The notes under the pieces are model-generated. The model did no database searches. It was given only the letters and a program-made list of their open reading frames with translations, and was not told the DNA's origin. From Salminus brasiliensis (lineage: Eukaryota; Chordata; Actinopteri; Characiformes; Bryconidae), in the NCBI RefSeq assembly GCF_030463535.1, contig NC_132878.1:23131925-23195924 (forward strand): a stretch of 64,000 nt of DNA. Reading direction: 5' to 3'. Position numbers and translations under genes: made by a program. Shown here piece after piece: positions 24,064 through 35,300 of this stretch. Each line of letters starts with the position of its first letter. Position 1 is the stretch's first letter.

Positions 24064-24120
24064 TGCAACAATGATGGTGACTTCCGAAGTGTCTGTGGCA
24101 CGGATGTTACTTGATGCTTC
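24064..24120 (+). promoter_or_regulatory. selenow: SECIS element of selenow
   Basis: The RNA signal that directs UGA-to-selenocysteine recoding through SBP2/eEFSec. The 5' core ATGA is at 24071-24074 and the 3' core TGA at 24112-24114. Between them the stem GTGACTTCCG (24077-24086) pairs with CGGATGTTAC (24101-24110), with one T-T mismatch and one G-U pair. The conserved AA (24087-24088) opens the apical loop, 12 bases after ATGA, as in known SECIS structures. The fold was made by hand. Confidence 0.88.
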
Positions 24121-24302
24121 CCGCATTCCCAAGGAGGAGGCTCTCGGAGTGGGCAAACTCAAGATTTGAAACGGTTTTACATGATGTTAAGGGAATTCGG
24201 GACAAAACTTGTTTAATTTTGTTCTGTTTTTTTTTTTTCGTCCTATTAATGAAAACGCACAAGGAATGTTTTGGCTTATGATTATTTGAATAATCATGCA
24301 AT

Positions 24303-24308
24303 AATAAA
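24303..24308 (+). terminator. selenow: AATAAA poly(A) signal of selenow
   Basis: A canonical hexamer about 190 bases after the SECIS core, with no further exon seen before the next gene. Confidence 0.65.
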
Positions 24309-24784
24309 AAGAGTGTACATTCTGAAATCCTCTCTTTTGTCTCTTTTTGTATGCAGATAAACAATGCTGGATACAAACTGATCGTGCTTTATATAAACTA
24401 GGTAGTATCTGGTCTTAACTAACTTTCAGTATATGTTTCTTGCACAAGGAATATCACACTCCTTATGCTCTGTTTTAACTTTGTGAACAATGTGCTGTTT
24501 TAAACAATGTGCTGGTATGTAAAAATATGTCTTTTCAGATTTGTGAAAGTTCTTTGAAGTCTAAATTAAAATGTAAATAATTGAAAGGTTTTTTTTAAGG
24601 AAGTTAGTAATTAAGGGACTGTCAGAAGTCAGAATTCATAAATACTTAATTTGACTTAATGTACAAAAGTACCAAAATACTCCTAAAGAGGAATTACAGT
24701 AACTGTACAACTAGTTCAATTGTTCTAATGAGTGGTTCAGTATCAAATCCGTTCTCTGTCAAACCAGACATCACAAGAGTTTAC

Positions 24785-24918
24785 TGGGGCAGTGGTGGCT
24801 CAGCGGTTAGAGCTCTGGGCTATTGATGACAGGGTTGTGGGTTTGATACCTGGGCTTGGCAAGCTACCACTGTTGGGTCCCTCTTTGCTCCCTGGGCAAC
24901 TGGAGTTGACTGCCCACC

Positions 24919-24960
<42 letters not shown>

Positions 24961-25030
24961 CACTACCACAGATGGGTAAAATGCAGAGGACACTTTTTGC
25001 TGTACATAGTACAGTGACAAATACTTTTGC
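24785..25030 (+). mobile_element. tRNA-derived SINE, copy 1
   Basis: The head has an RNA polymerase III A box-like word (TGGCTCAGCGGTTAGAGC) and a B box-like word (GGGTTTGATACC). A shared body follows (CTACCACTGTTGGG, CCCTGGGCAACTGGAGTTG), then a TG run and an end around GATGGGTAAAATGCAGAGGA. A second, better preserved copy is at 62484-62737 and a degraded inverse copy at 29829-29984. Confidence 0.85.
24922..24959. repeat. TG dinucleotide microsatellite inside SINE copy 1
   Basis: About 19 TG units. The copy at 62484 has only a short TG stretch at the same place, so the expansion followed insertion. Confidence 0.9.
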
Positions 25031-25697
25031 ACTGAGACATGAGACATTGTTTTACAGCTTTTATAGACAACAATTCATACTTGTTACTGATTTATTTCAA
25101 GTGGTGGTGATTAGAACCAGGGCTTGCGATGTCTGCTACACAGGCATAGCCCTTCTATGTAATGTCGAAATTCCCCAGTGAATCTCCACGTGTCTTTTGA
25201 GTTTTATATGTAATGTTAATGTTGATGAGACTTTCTTTAAAGAAAGTTTCTTTACAACGGTTTACACCCGAATTTATGTATTTATTCATGTCATTTCCCT
25301 CATTGCGTAATTGAGTGAAACTGCTCAAATTATTTCCACCCTAATTTTCACAACAACAAATACTGAACCCAAATTTTGAAAATTAAATCGAGACAAGAAA
25401 TATCGAATAAAAATATGGAAAATCCCATGTGAAAAATTGTATCGTTACACTCGTGGTAAGTGGAAGAGAGAGTAGTGTTCAGTACGAGAAGGCCTCACAT
25501 TACATAAGCAGCTGAAGGCTGCCACCCAGCGGCATGTTGTAGCTGCAGGACACAGACAGGTGTTCTGTCCTGCACTTTTACAACTGTGTTAATTTACCCA
25601 CGGTGGAATGAACATATAGGCCAAAAAGAAATTATTGTCCAAATATGTCCCTGTGATTTTGGGAGAACACCGTTACTTTTAAAGGCTCTGTAAACGG

Positions 25698-25951
25698 ATG
25701 GACGTCTTTTCATTTGTCGAGTGTTTTCCCACAACTCCGCTCATAGTCCCTGCCGCAGAGCTCCGGAAGAGAGGCGCTTTATTGACAATATGGCGAGGAG
25801 AGACAGGGAACGTTTTCGGCTTTGACAGCGCCCTGAAATCCGCCGGAATAAGTTACTGTGTGTCCTGTCTGCAGCGGACTGTTATGGATGAAGGCAGCCG
25901 GGGATGTGCGAGATGCTGTGGCTAAGCTGAGAGTTGGCAGCGAAAGTAACC
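25698..25951 (+). promoter_or_regulatory. akap10: akap10 promoter / 5' leader with a 75-codon upstream ORF
   Basis: The block is GC-rich with a CCGGAAG ETS-type word near 25763. An upstream ORF (25698-25925, in another frame) ends 26 bases before the akap10 ATG. Its last ATG (about 25883) starts a 13-codon ORF in the same frame. If the transcript starts upstream of 25883, at least this short ORF lies in the leader and could lower translation of akap10. The peptide has no recognised family. Confidence 0.4.
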
Positions 25952-28900
25952 ATGGCGTTTTTCAGACGGAAAGGTGAGGATAAGCTAGTGGCGGAAGACT
26001 GAGGCGACGTGGACTGATTCTGACTGTATATCTTAAATGTTTTCATCCACAGCCTTTACATTAGCCTTCCGTGCTGTTTATTTACCACTGCGTCGTTGTA
26101 GCTCAAAGCTTATTCATAATGCGAAGTCAGGACACTTGATTGAGTGCTGTGCTAGCAGCATTAGCGCTTGCCCGCTAGGCAACGTTAGCTAGCTAGCTAG
26201 ATAGCTAGCCAAGTAACATTAGCCAACGCTAGCAGGCAGAATTAGTTTGGCAGGCTCGGCTGATGTCGGCTAATACGGCTAATTTACACCTCTGGGGTGT
26301 GATTATTAACCACATATTGGCGAATTCTGTAAAAGTCTTTATGTGGTAATGTATAGTGAGATGTATGCTGTTAAGTGTTAGACTGTATTCAGCAAGCCCA
26401 GTAGCTAGCTAGGCGTTTGACATGCAATCACGACCTGCCACTGAGTACATTAGACCGTTAGCTAGCTGTATAGCTAGTGCTACAGTATGGCTACATCACA
26501 AAGAAAGGTCTCAAAACCCCCCTGTTGTTTCCTGATTATAATAATAAACAAGCCCTGGAGCCGAAAGGGTGAACAACATCACTGTATACACATTTCTGCA
26601 CACATTGTTCAATGTCCTTATGGACTAAAATGCACCTCAAAGCACTTGTTCCACCCATCTGCAAGCCCACAGACTTATAATCGATGTTCCAGCGTTTATA
26701 AGTGCTGTTATTGTGCTTCAATATCCACTTTTGTTTATAACATAAGTTTGGCCTACTAACTGAAAAGCACTAACCCCATGGATATGCCCTCAATAGCTTT
26801 TGTGTTTGAGCCAGGCCCATTTTTCCAGTGACACAGTTATGAAGCCTGTCTTATCTTTCCTGTGGACCATAAGCCTTCATTATCAGGCTTTCTATACAGT
26901 TGCTGTATAGAAGATGAAAACAGTTCCCTTGCTCTTTTTGTATAAACGAGCTTAATGTAATATGTAAGCACTGTTAGTTTTCTCATTTGGCGATCAGTCG
27001 ATACACAAAGCCTCTGAATACCTCTGGTCTCTGGGACCAAGATGTTTGCGGCATTTTCTTGTGTTCAGTTTTGTTTCGGAGTTGTGAGGGGGGCCACCAT
27101 GAGTTTCATCGGTAAGCCTTGGATGCTCAAGATCACTAGTTGTCCTTCCTTCGATCACTTTTGGTAGGTTCTAACCTCTGCATACCAGCGACACCCCTTA
27201 AGACCTGCTGTTTTGGAGACGACACAGTCTTTTGTCCCTTGTTAGATCTGCATGGCCAACCATTTTTCCTGCAATTTAGGATTTGGGCCTTAAATTCGTG
27301 CCTTAAATTCGGGCCTAACAGCAAGGGTCTTGAACACACAGTTCTCACTACAGTGGCTTTTTTCCAACTGTGCTGTCACCTGCCCAAAATCATAATCCAG
27401 GTATTATCCAGAGATTAACACTATGGGTTGTAATGTTATTAATGATTAACTGCTTCCTGATATGTTCTTTGGTAGTTGTCGTTGTCATCAAAAATGGGCC
27501 CTTATTGCTGAAAGCCAATGTTCTATCATCTAGTCTAATTCTAGCTCTGTCTTACTTTGGGCAATCCAAGGTTATCCCAACATTGTACTGGGTTTTCATA
27601 CGTTATAGAGATGTGTGAAATGCATTTGATTATATGGTGTGTAGCTCTGGCCCTACTGAAAATCTGTCATAAATAGAATCCATTTGCTGTGAAGTGAAAT
27701 GTCTTGTGCTTTTTTTTTTCCCCCTCTCGACAGCTAAAGGAAAGGAACTGGACAGAACAGTAGATGCTAAAGCAGGCAGATGTGAGTATGTTTCTCTTCA
27801 GAATATTGTGTTTGTGCGCTGGTTATTTGCAAGGAATGTATTTGGATAAATGTTCGTTCTTTTGCTGTTCTGCATCCCAAAAACTGCCCAGTGGCTACTC
27901 TAACTGCTTTACTACAGTTAACTGTTGCAGTGTGGCATAAACAATCTGTGCATTTCCACTTGGGTTTAACATTGGATGTACTATCCTCTTAAACTGTTTA
28001 ATATGGAAGGTCCAAATCAGTTTTTGGACCTGATCCAATTGGAGTTCCTTAGCCAGAAGGTAACACAGACACAGGGGCATCCAGAAATGCTGATATCCCT
28101 CTACTCCACCTTCTGCAAACCTGAGTAATTGCAGTAACCCCTGGATCTGCAACTTTAGGGGAAACATTAATGACCATAAGCTACATTAAACAGATGAGTT
28201 TTCAGCCTAGACTTGAGGGTTAAGAATGTGTCCTGAACTTTATCTAGAAGGTTATTCCAAAGTTAGGGGGCTTTATAAGAAACTGTTGTTCCCCTTGCTG
28301 AAACTCTCTGAATTCTGGGACGTCACATATTATAGTTTTGTAATATTATAGTTTCTGTAATTTTATTTTTATTGAATGTGCTCGTTGTATTTACGCCCCT
28401 AAACTTGCACACCTCCAACCCATTATCGAAAGCTTAGTCAGAGCTGTGCTGCGTTCAAACCATGAAAATCTAATGTTGAAACTTGCAGATTCTGTTACTT
28501 ATCAGAAAACAAGTTACTATGTGAACCAGGCATCATGACCTGTGCCAGTATCCATGGAAGTGTAACTAAAAAACTCGACAAGGATGTTGTTGCCCCTGGC
28601 GCTTGCCTGGGAAGTGAGTGGGTTGTGTAGCTTCCTCAAATGTGGTCAAAACACTAGGACTTGATATGTTCCTCTGTAAAATAGTTCCACACTACAGACA
28701 CCTGAACTACTTTTAACTTTGCTCACCACTTACCAGTTGTAAGTCATCATCAGTTTATGTTGGCTCTAACAGCAGTGTAGCCATAAAAAACACAAAAGCA
28801 TAGGACATGGATTGGGTTTGAAATAGCTAATAGCCTGATCATGCTGATCCACATGACATGCTAACTGTATAACAGTTTCTATGAGTCTGACAAGTTAGTT

Positions 28901-31900
28901 TGTTAACAAACTTTTAGTCACCAGCTAATGTCCGATTCCCTGCACTGTTTACTTGACCTCTTGAAAATGGAAAGTGGTAGTGGAACAAAGTGTACCATCA
29001 GATGCAAAATTAATGTTTGGATTTAGCGCTGTGTTATGCCACATAGGGACGTTTTGGTCAGTAAAACCTGCTCAGAGAGGATGGGGTGGAGGATCAGATA
29101 AAGGCTGTTACTGCAGTTTCCTGCATTGAGATAAATGTCAGTTGTCCTGCTCACTACTCATCTGCACAGCCTCAGGGCTCCAGACAGACAGCCACAGACA
29201 ACATGAATGCCATGTGCATAGCACGTGACCTTTTTGTAGTTGCTGTATTTTCTTTAGGTGCCCTGTCAGCTAGGATAAAATATTATTAGTGAGCTATGGA
29301 AACATTAGTTTGGCCTGCTGTATTTAATCAAAAGAATTGAATTTTAATGGATTATATAAATTTATATAAATTTATAATTATATAAATGACCACAAACACC
29401 TATCTGGTACTATGATGTTGGCTGCACAGAAAAAAGTGTCATTTGGTTACAGTAGTGATTTCCGTAATGCAGCCTTGTGTAATATCAGTAACAAGGTCAA
29501 ATAAGGTGCTGTTTCAAGAGCATTACTAATGAAAGGAAAGGCATATCACACAAGCAGCCACCACATATCTACCTTGGCTTGCTCCTTAAAACCTTCATAT
29601 TTGCACTGTCAAGGATAAGCTTTTGGTGTAGCCAACTCACAAAGGTGCTTAGGATTTTGTATCTTGTGTGCTAAGGACCAGTCAATTCTAAGTGAAAGTT
29701 ATCTTGACTTTACAAAGTAATTGTAAATATTAAGTAGTATTGTTAGTATTACTGCACATACATTTGTTTCAGTAGTGCTATATAACTAATTATAATCTTT
29801 TATAATTTTCTGTTATTCTCTTTTATACTTTGTACAGTACAATGAAATGCTTCTCTTCACCTATCTCAGCTTGGAAAACCTGGTCAGTCATGCTACAGCA
29901 TACATAGAGCAGAGAGGTTAAGGCTTGTATTAACCCTGTGATCAGTGACTCACAGAGCTTTAACCACTGAGATGCCACTGCCTGAGATGTCTCGTTGTTA
30001 TGCTGTTAAATTAAAAAGATAGTTGTTGTGGCATATTTTATATTTTAATGACTGTGGGTTATTGGTTCTGTTCCAACCTGTCCCTGTGCTGAATACAGAC
30101 TTTATGATTAGTCATATATTTTTTTTCTCTGTCTGGTTCTCCACCAACACTGATGTTAATCTTTTTCTTTCTGTCTTCCAGCTCCAGTGTCACCCAACTC
30201 CCCCTCCCGGAATCACCATGCCATCTTGGAGGCGGCCGGTCCCAGCCATGTGGCCATCAGTGCAATCTCAGCAAACATGGACTCGTTTGCCCGCGGCCGC
30301 ACGGCCATCCTCAAGAAGCAGCCAAGTCACATGGAGGCAGCACACTTTGGAGACCTAGGTATGCCACTTGCTTTCAGTGTGCTTTCACGTACAGTAAATG
30401 GACAAAAGTATTGGGACACCTCCCTCATTTATTGTTTCTCCAGAAATTAAGGGTATTGGATAGATCACCATCAGCACACAGTTCCACTGCTCCACAGCTC
30501 AATACTGGGGCATTTTATACCCCTCTAGCCCACGCCTGGTGTTGGGCATAGTGCTAATTGGTTCATGTTAATTTGCTCCAGAGTGTCCTATTCTATTAGT
30601 ACTTCGCTAAAGTGACTTGCCAAGGTGTGCGTGCACATCTGTGTCAGTGATGGGTGTAGCTTAAAGTAGCTGAATGCTTTCATTAGGAGTGGTGTCCACA
30701 AACATTTGGGCATAGTTTATGTATGCACAATTAGGGCTGCAGCTGATGCATTAATATATAAATTATTAAATTAATCCGGCAGTATTACTTTAAGAGTAAT
30801 TAGTAATGTTGCTTTTGTAAAGCTTTTTGTATGCTGAAGTTCCTGTACCTTTGCTGCTATCACGTTTCAAATTTCCATTTGCGCAATAAGACATTTCTTG
30901 TTTCACTGTAAAATGAAATTGTGGAAGCCATATGGCCCTGATGCTTCCTGTAGTGAACTGCAATGTGTCAGGATGTCTGTGATCATTTTAAAGCGTTCCA
31001 GTAAATGACACATCAGCAGTTAAAATGCATGTTGCAATTTCAATCCAACGCTTGGACTCCTAACGTTACACGGTTGACAGTAACAGACATTGCTGAACTC
31101 ATTACTTTTTATGAGCTAATTCTTCAACTTGCCCTAGGTGGTCTTGGATGTGTAAAAAAAAAAACGCATAACATTAAACCATACAGTATAGAATCTCTCA
31201 TGAACTGTGACTGGAAAACACTGTTTCAAGAGATTAGCACTGGGCTTTGGTCCACAGATAAGAGAGTCTCTCTGTGTGGTTTGAGCTGTGCCGTGTTCAT
31301 GCATGAGAGTGCTGCAGTAATCACATTAGAGCAGAGCTGTGTGTGATGGCATGGAGATGGTAAAGGGAAATGACTTTGGCTGCCTATTTGCTTACTAGCT
31401 GTAACCCTGCAAGGGCAACAAGGCACTGGGTGTTACAGCATAGAGAGGAACCTTTCATGCAGGCCCTGCCTCCTATATACACACTTATTATGATGTTGTA
31501 AAGTACCCCTTTATACATCACAATATAAAGACTGATTGTAAACACTTCTCTGAAGACTGATTTGCTTTGGGAAGCATGAAGAACTGAATGGGGTCACATG
31601 TGGTTTACTTACCTGGTTGAGTCCAACCTCTGTAGAGGAGGAGGGAAGCACAAAACTGCAAGAAGAGTACTGTTGCATGTACATATAAACTTGGGTATGT
31701 GAAGCATTTGTTTTTAACCTAGGCCAGTAATGGTATATCATAGGGGAAGAGGACCCCTCATATAAGCAGCATTAATTGGGGGAACAAGAAAATCCCTTCT
31801 TTCAGCTTGGTGGATCGAAGATGACCTATATGACATCTCATAGCTGTAGACATTTTTGTTTTGTCTTTGTTTTGGTTTCGTTTATTGGGTGTGTGCTGGG

Positions 31901-32278
31901 AAATATGTAAATAATCCTGTGTTTAAATAAATGTGACCAGGAGAAGATCTTTTGAACCAGCTGTATTCCTTCTGGTTATTTGGATCGCTTGCCCCATGCT
32001 ACCCTAAGGTTTGTCCCCTGCTACAGCATACTGCGGGGTTGAGGTACGCACTTTATCACGGTTATACATATATCTCATTCACTAAAACTGTTGAGGTCTG
32101 AAAAAACAGATGTTCACAGTAAGCTAGCACTTGTTTGGCTGCTGTCTATATATGTAGAAGTGACGTGATGTCGCAGAAGTGAGCTCTTGATAAACTGGGA
32201 ATTATGAGTTGGTGGGTTGTGTTTTTGCCCCCCCATTTTTATGGTGGTTGTTGATGTTTATTATTTAATGTCTGCAGG

Positions 32279-32314
<36 letters not shown>

Positions 32315-35300
32315 TTCACTGTTTTGTTGGTCATGTACAGACTTCAAAACCATCATGTTGCACCAGCAGCAATTATATGCCCTTGTTGCTTCATTTATTT
32401 GTGTAACTGGGCACAAATGGAATTACACTTTGAGAGTATCATTTGATTTTAGCTGTGTTAAAACTCAATAGCAAAACCAATTAAAACCCCTATCTTCAGG
32501 CTGCTAATTGTGTTTGCTAGCAATATTAAAGCTTGCTAACAAAGAAACTAACAGGACTATTGGTTACACTAGTTACATCAGTTGCATGGCTTATAGTGGT
32601 GTTTTGCAAAGTAAAAGTGATGTGATCTCTCAGAACTGGGCTCTTGAAGAACTGGTAGTTGAGTTGATGCGCTGTTTATGTGGTTTATTTTATTTCATTA
32701 GTTAACAATGTTCATTGTTTAATATTAATTATATTTATTTCTTTATTTAAGGCTGGGCATTATTTCAGTTTTCTTATGGCTCTCTATGTAAGGCATCAGA
32801 CATGACCCTGCATGTGTGTGGTTGAACTAGTGTTGCAACTTTAACAAAAGAGAATGCTGCAGGGCAGCCTAAATCCGGACAGCCGTTACAACACAGTTTT
32901 GTGTTGGTGCACCTGTCTTGAGGGAGACACCCTTGTCTCAATCACAGCCTGACCTATCTTTCAGTCTTTCCCCCTCCCAGATTTCTTGTGCTTTGAACAA
33001 CAGAGATTATTATAGCCTGGTCCTGTGGGTGACTATTGTCTCCTCTGCTGTGCTGATCTTGGTATGACTGAACAAAGAGCCCGGTGTCCACAAGGGACAT
33101 GTGTTTCTTTCTTTTGTAAAGCTTTGTCAGGAAGTCCCCATCCTGTTTAAGGCTTTTATGTATGTTTTGCGCAAGCTTTGCAGTATGTATGTGATTTATT
33201 TGATCTTGAACATGGCAGGTTAGGATAGTTTCTGTAACAAGATGCTATTGCAAAGATTATGTAACTATAAGGGCATGCAGGTGCATGCCTGGTAATGTGT
33301 GAGCCGGAGTTAAATTCTTGACCTTAATTGCCTGCTGGAAGCTCTGACTCATTCATAGTTTTCCTCATCCTTGAGCTTATTTCACATCAAGCATCGTGTT
33401 GTCCTGTGAGCAATATGCTCCTATATTAATCAAAGTGTCCTTCATAACGGACGTGCAAGCACTGCAAATTTATGCTTTGGGACTATTTGTGATGTGTGCC
33501 ACATGCGGCACTCAAGCAGTTTCTGTGCCGAAACAGTACTTAATGTAAGTATCCTTGCTAAATGTACAATCTAGGCCAATAAACAGTTTTATCTTAAGAT
33601 GATAGAGCTAAAATTATGTACAACAATAAGCTGTTTATAAGAACAAAGCAGGTAACTGACAGACCAAGCTGTGAACTTTAACAGCTCATTAAAAAAAATC
33701 TATGGCCAAATGTAGCCTGCATAAAACTTATTTAAGAAAACAAGAACAACATAGACATGTGTAGCTTGTGTTTACATCATTTACATCAAACCGAAATCAT
33801 TTTTGCCTCATGATGTGTCTTGTTTGGTGTGAATGCGCCGCAAAAATATGCTGTGTCGCTTAAACTGTATGATGTTAAGGAAAACACAAATCTTTCAACT
33901 ACAGTTTACTGAAAATTGGTAAAAAATAACAAATAAAAAAACAAAACTAAATGCAGATAACTTGCTATTAACTTTGGTGTTTTGGTATGTTTAAATGTGA
34001 GGTTAACGTCAACAGTAATTTTCTGTTATTGCACTACTTGCGTGGGCAGTATTTGATGTCAGAGCAACATTGTTAACCATGGAGAGGGGGGGTGCAGAAT
34101 TCTGGTGGAGTGAAAAGATACTATTTCCTTTCTAAATTAGATGAAAAACATTAATCAAGACAGCATCTATGCTAATTCGTATTAAATGTGCCAATTAAAA
34201 TTTTCAGTTGCTATCACTACATCCTGTGCAAACTGTTGTTCATTTTTGTTTATTATCACTGATTCCATGAGAGAGCCCTATATGTGTATAGTGCTCTTGA
34301 CTATGCCAGTTTGTATAATTTGAAATCTGTTTTTACGTTTGTGTCACTTCAGGGCGTTCCAGCGTGAACTACCAGGCACAGGAGACGCGATCGCGACTCT
34401 CGAAGACTGTGGAGCAGATCTTGCGAGATGGCATGGCTCTGCCCTACTACCTGCAGTTCATGGAGACGCGCTCGGCAGAACACTTGGTGCGCTTCTGGCT
34501 AGAGGCTGAGAGTTTCCGCTCCACCAGCTGGTCCAGGGTCCGAGCACACAGCCTCAACTCGGTCAAGCACAGCTCCCTAGCCGAGCCTGCATCTGCTCTG
34601 GGTTCTCCTGGCTCTCCAGACTCATCCTCAGCCCTCTCCTCTGGGTCCCCCAGTGTGGATGGAGGGGAACCGGAAGACCCTTTTCCCTCCCGGATCCCTT
34701 CCAGCCCCCAGGACACTAACTCTAATGGTGGGGCCGGGGCGGGGTATCGAAACACTGATTGTTACGAGGGGTCTTCGAGGCCTGGAACACCCCAGCAGCT
34801 TTCGATCCGATCCGAGACGCCAAGTCGACTGCCGGCCACCTCTTCTAGGACAGGAACACCAGTTAAAGGCCAGTCCACCAGCGCACTCAGAGAGCTCTCT
34901 GACAAGCTTATGAAGAGTGAGTTCTAATGAACGAATGACCTAGTGAATGTGTTATGTAAAAAAATATTATTATTAATATATTTTTTTAATAATGCGAATA
35001 CAAATTGCACAGGGATAATATAATTAATACAAAAAGATGTTAATGCTTGAAAGTAGCCATGGATCTTATTTCAAACAGAAAAAATAGTTCATATATAAAT
35101 TACTGTTGTAAGCAATGTAATATATAATACTACAATATAAATGTGCAGTGTTTCTTGGATGGAAGCATATTGTGTGCAGATGTCCATGGTATTTTTGGTT
35201 TAGTCATTTTGCTTAATGAGGTCAAGAAAAACACAAGCAATATCTAACAGCAAGGTTTTTAAAGTGTGTCTTAGTTTAGAGGGAAGGCTAAAAAATGGAA

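Larger units (their letters stand above)
23514..24308 (+). other. selenow: selenow 3' UTR exons
   Basis: The terminal coding exon runs on to a donor (TTGGAG then GTGAGA) at about 23532-23538. A 3' UTR intron follows, and the last exon starts at 24064 after an acceptor (CTCTGGCAG). It contains the SECIS element and the poly(A) signal at 24303. The intron has an AT-repeat at about 23709-23746. Placing a stop codon upstream of an exon junction matters for nonsense-mediated decay, because both UGA codons precede a junction. Confidence 0.7.
24330..25690. other. Intergenic region between selenow and akap10
   Basis: About 1.4 kb without exons. It holds a SINE (24785-25030) with an internal TG run (about 24922-24959). 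The rest is unremarkable AT-rich sequence until it becomes more GC-rich near 25470 towards the akap10 start. Confidence 0.6.

Noticed and set aside
24732-25181. 149-codon open frame
   Set aside because: It runs through the SINE and its TG repeat, which encodes a Val/Cys run; no biological frame.
34447-34755. Minus-strand open frame of 102 codons
   Set aside because: Antisense shadow of the GC-rich akap10 exon 4.
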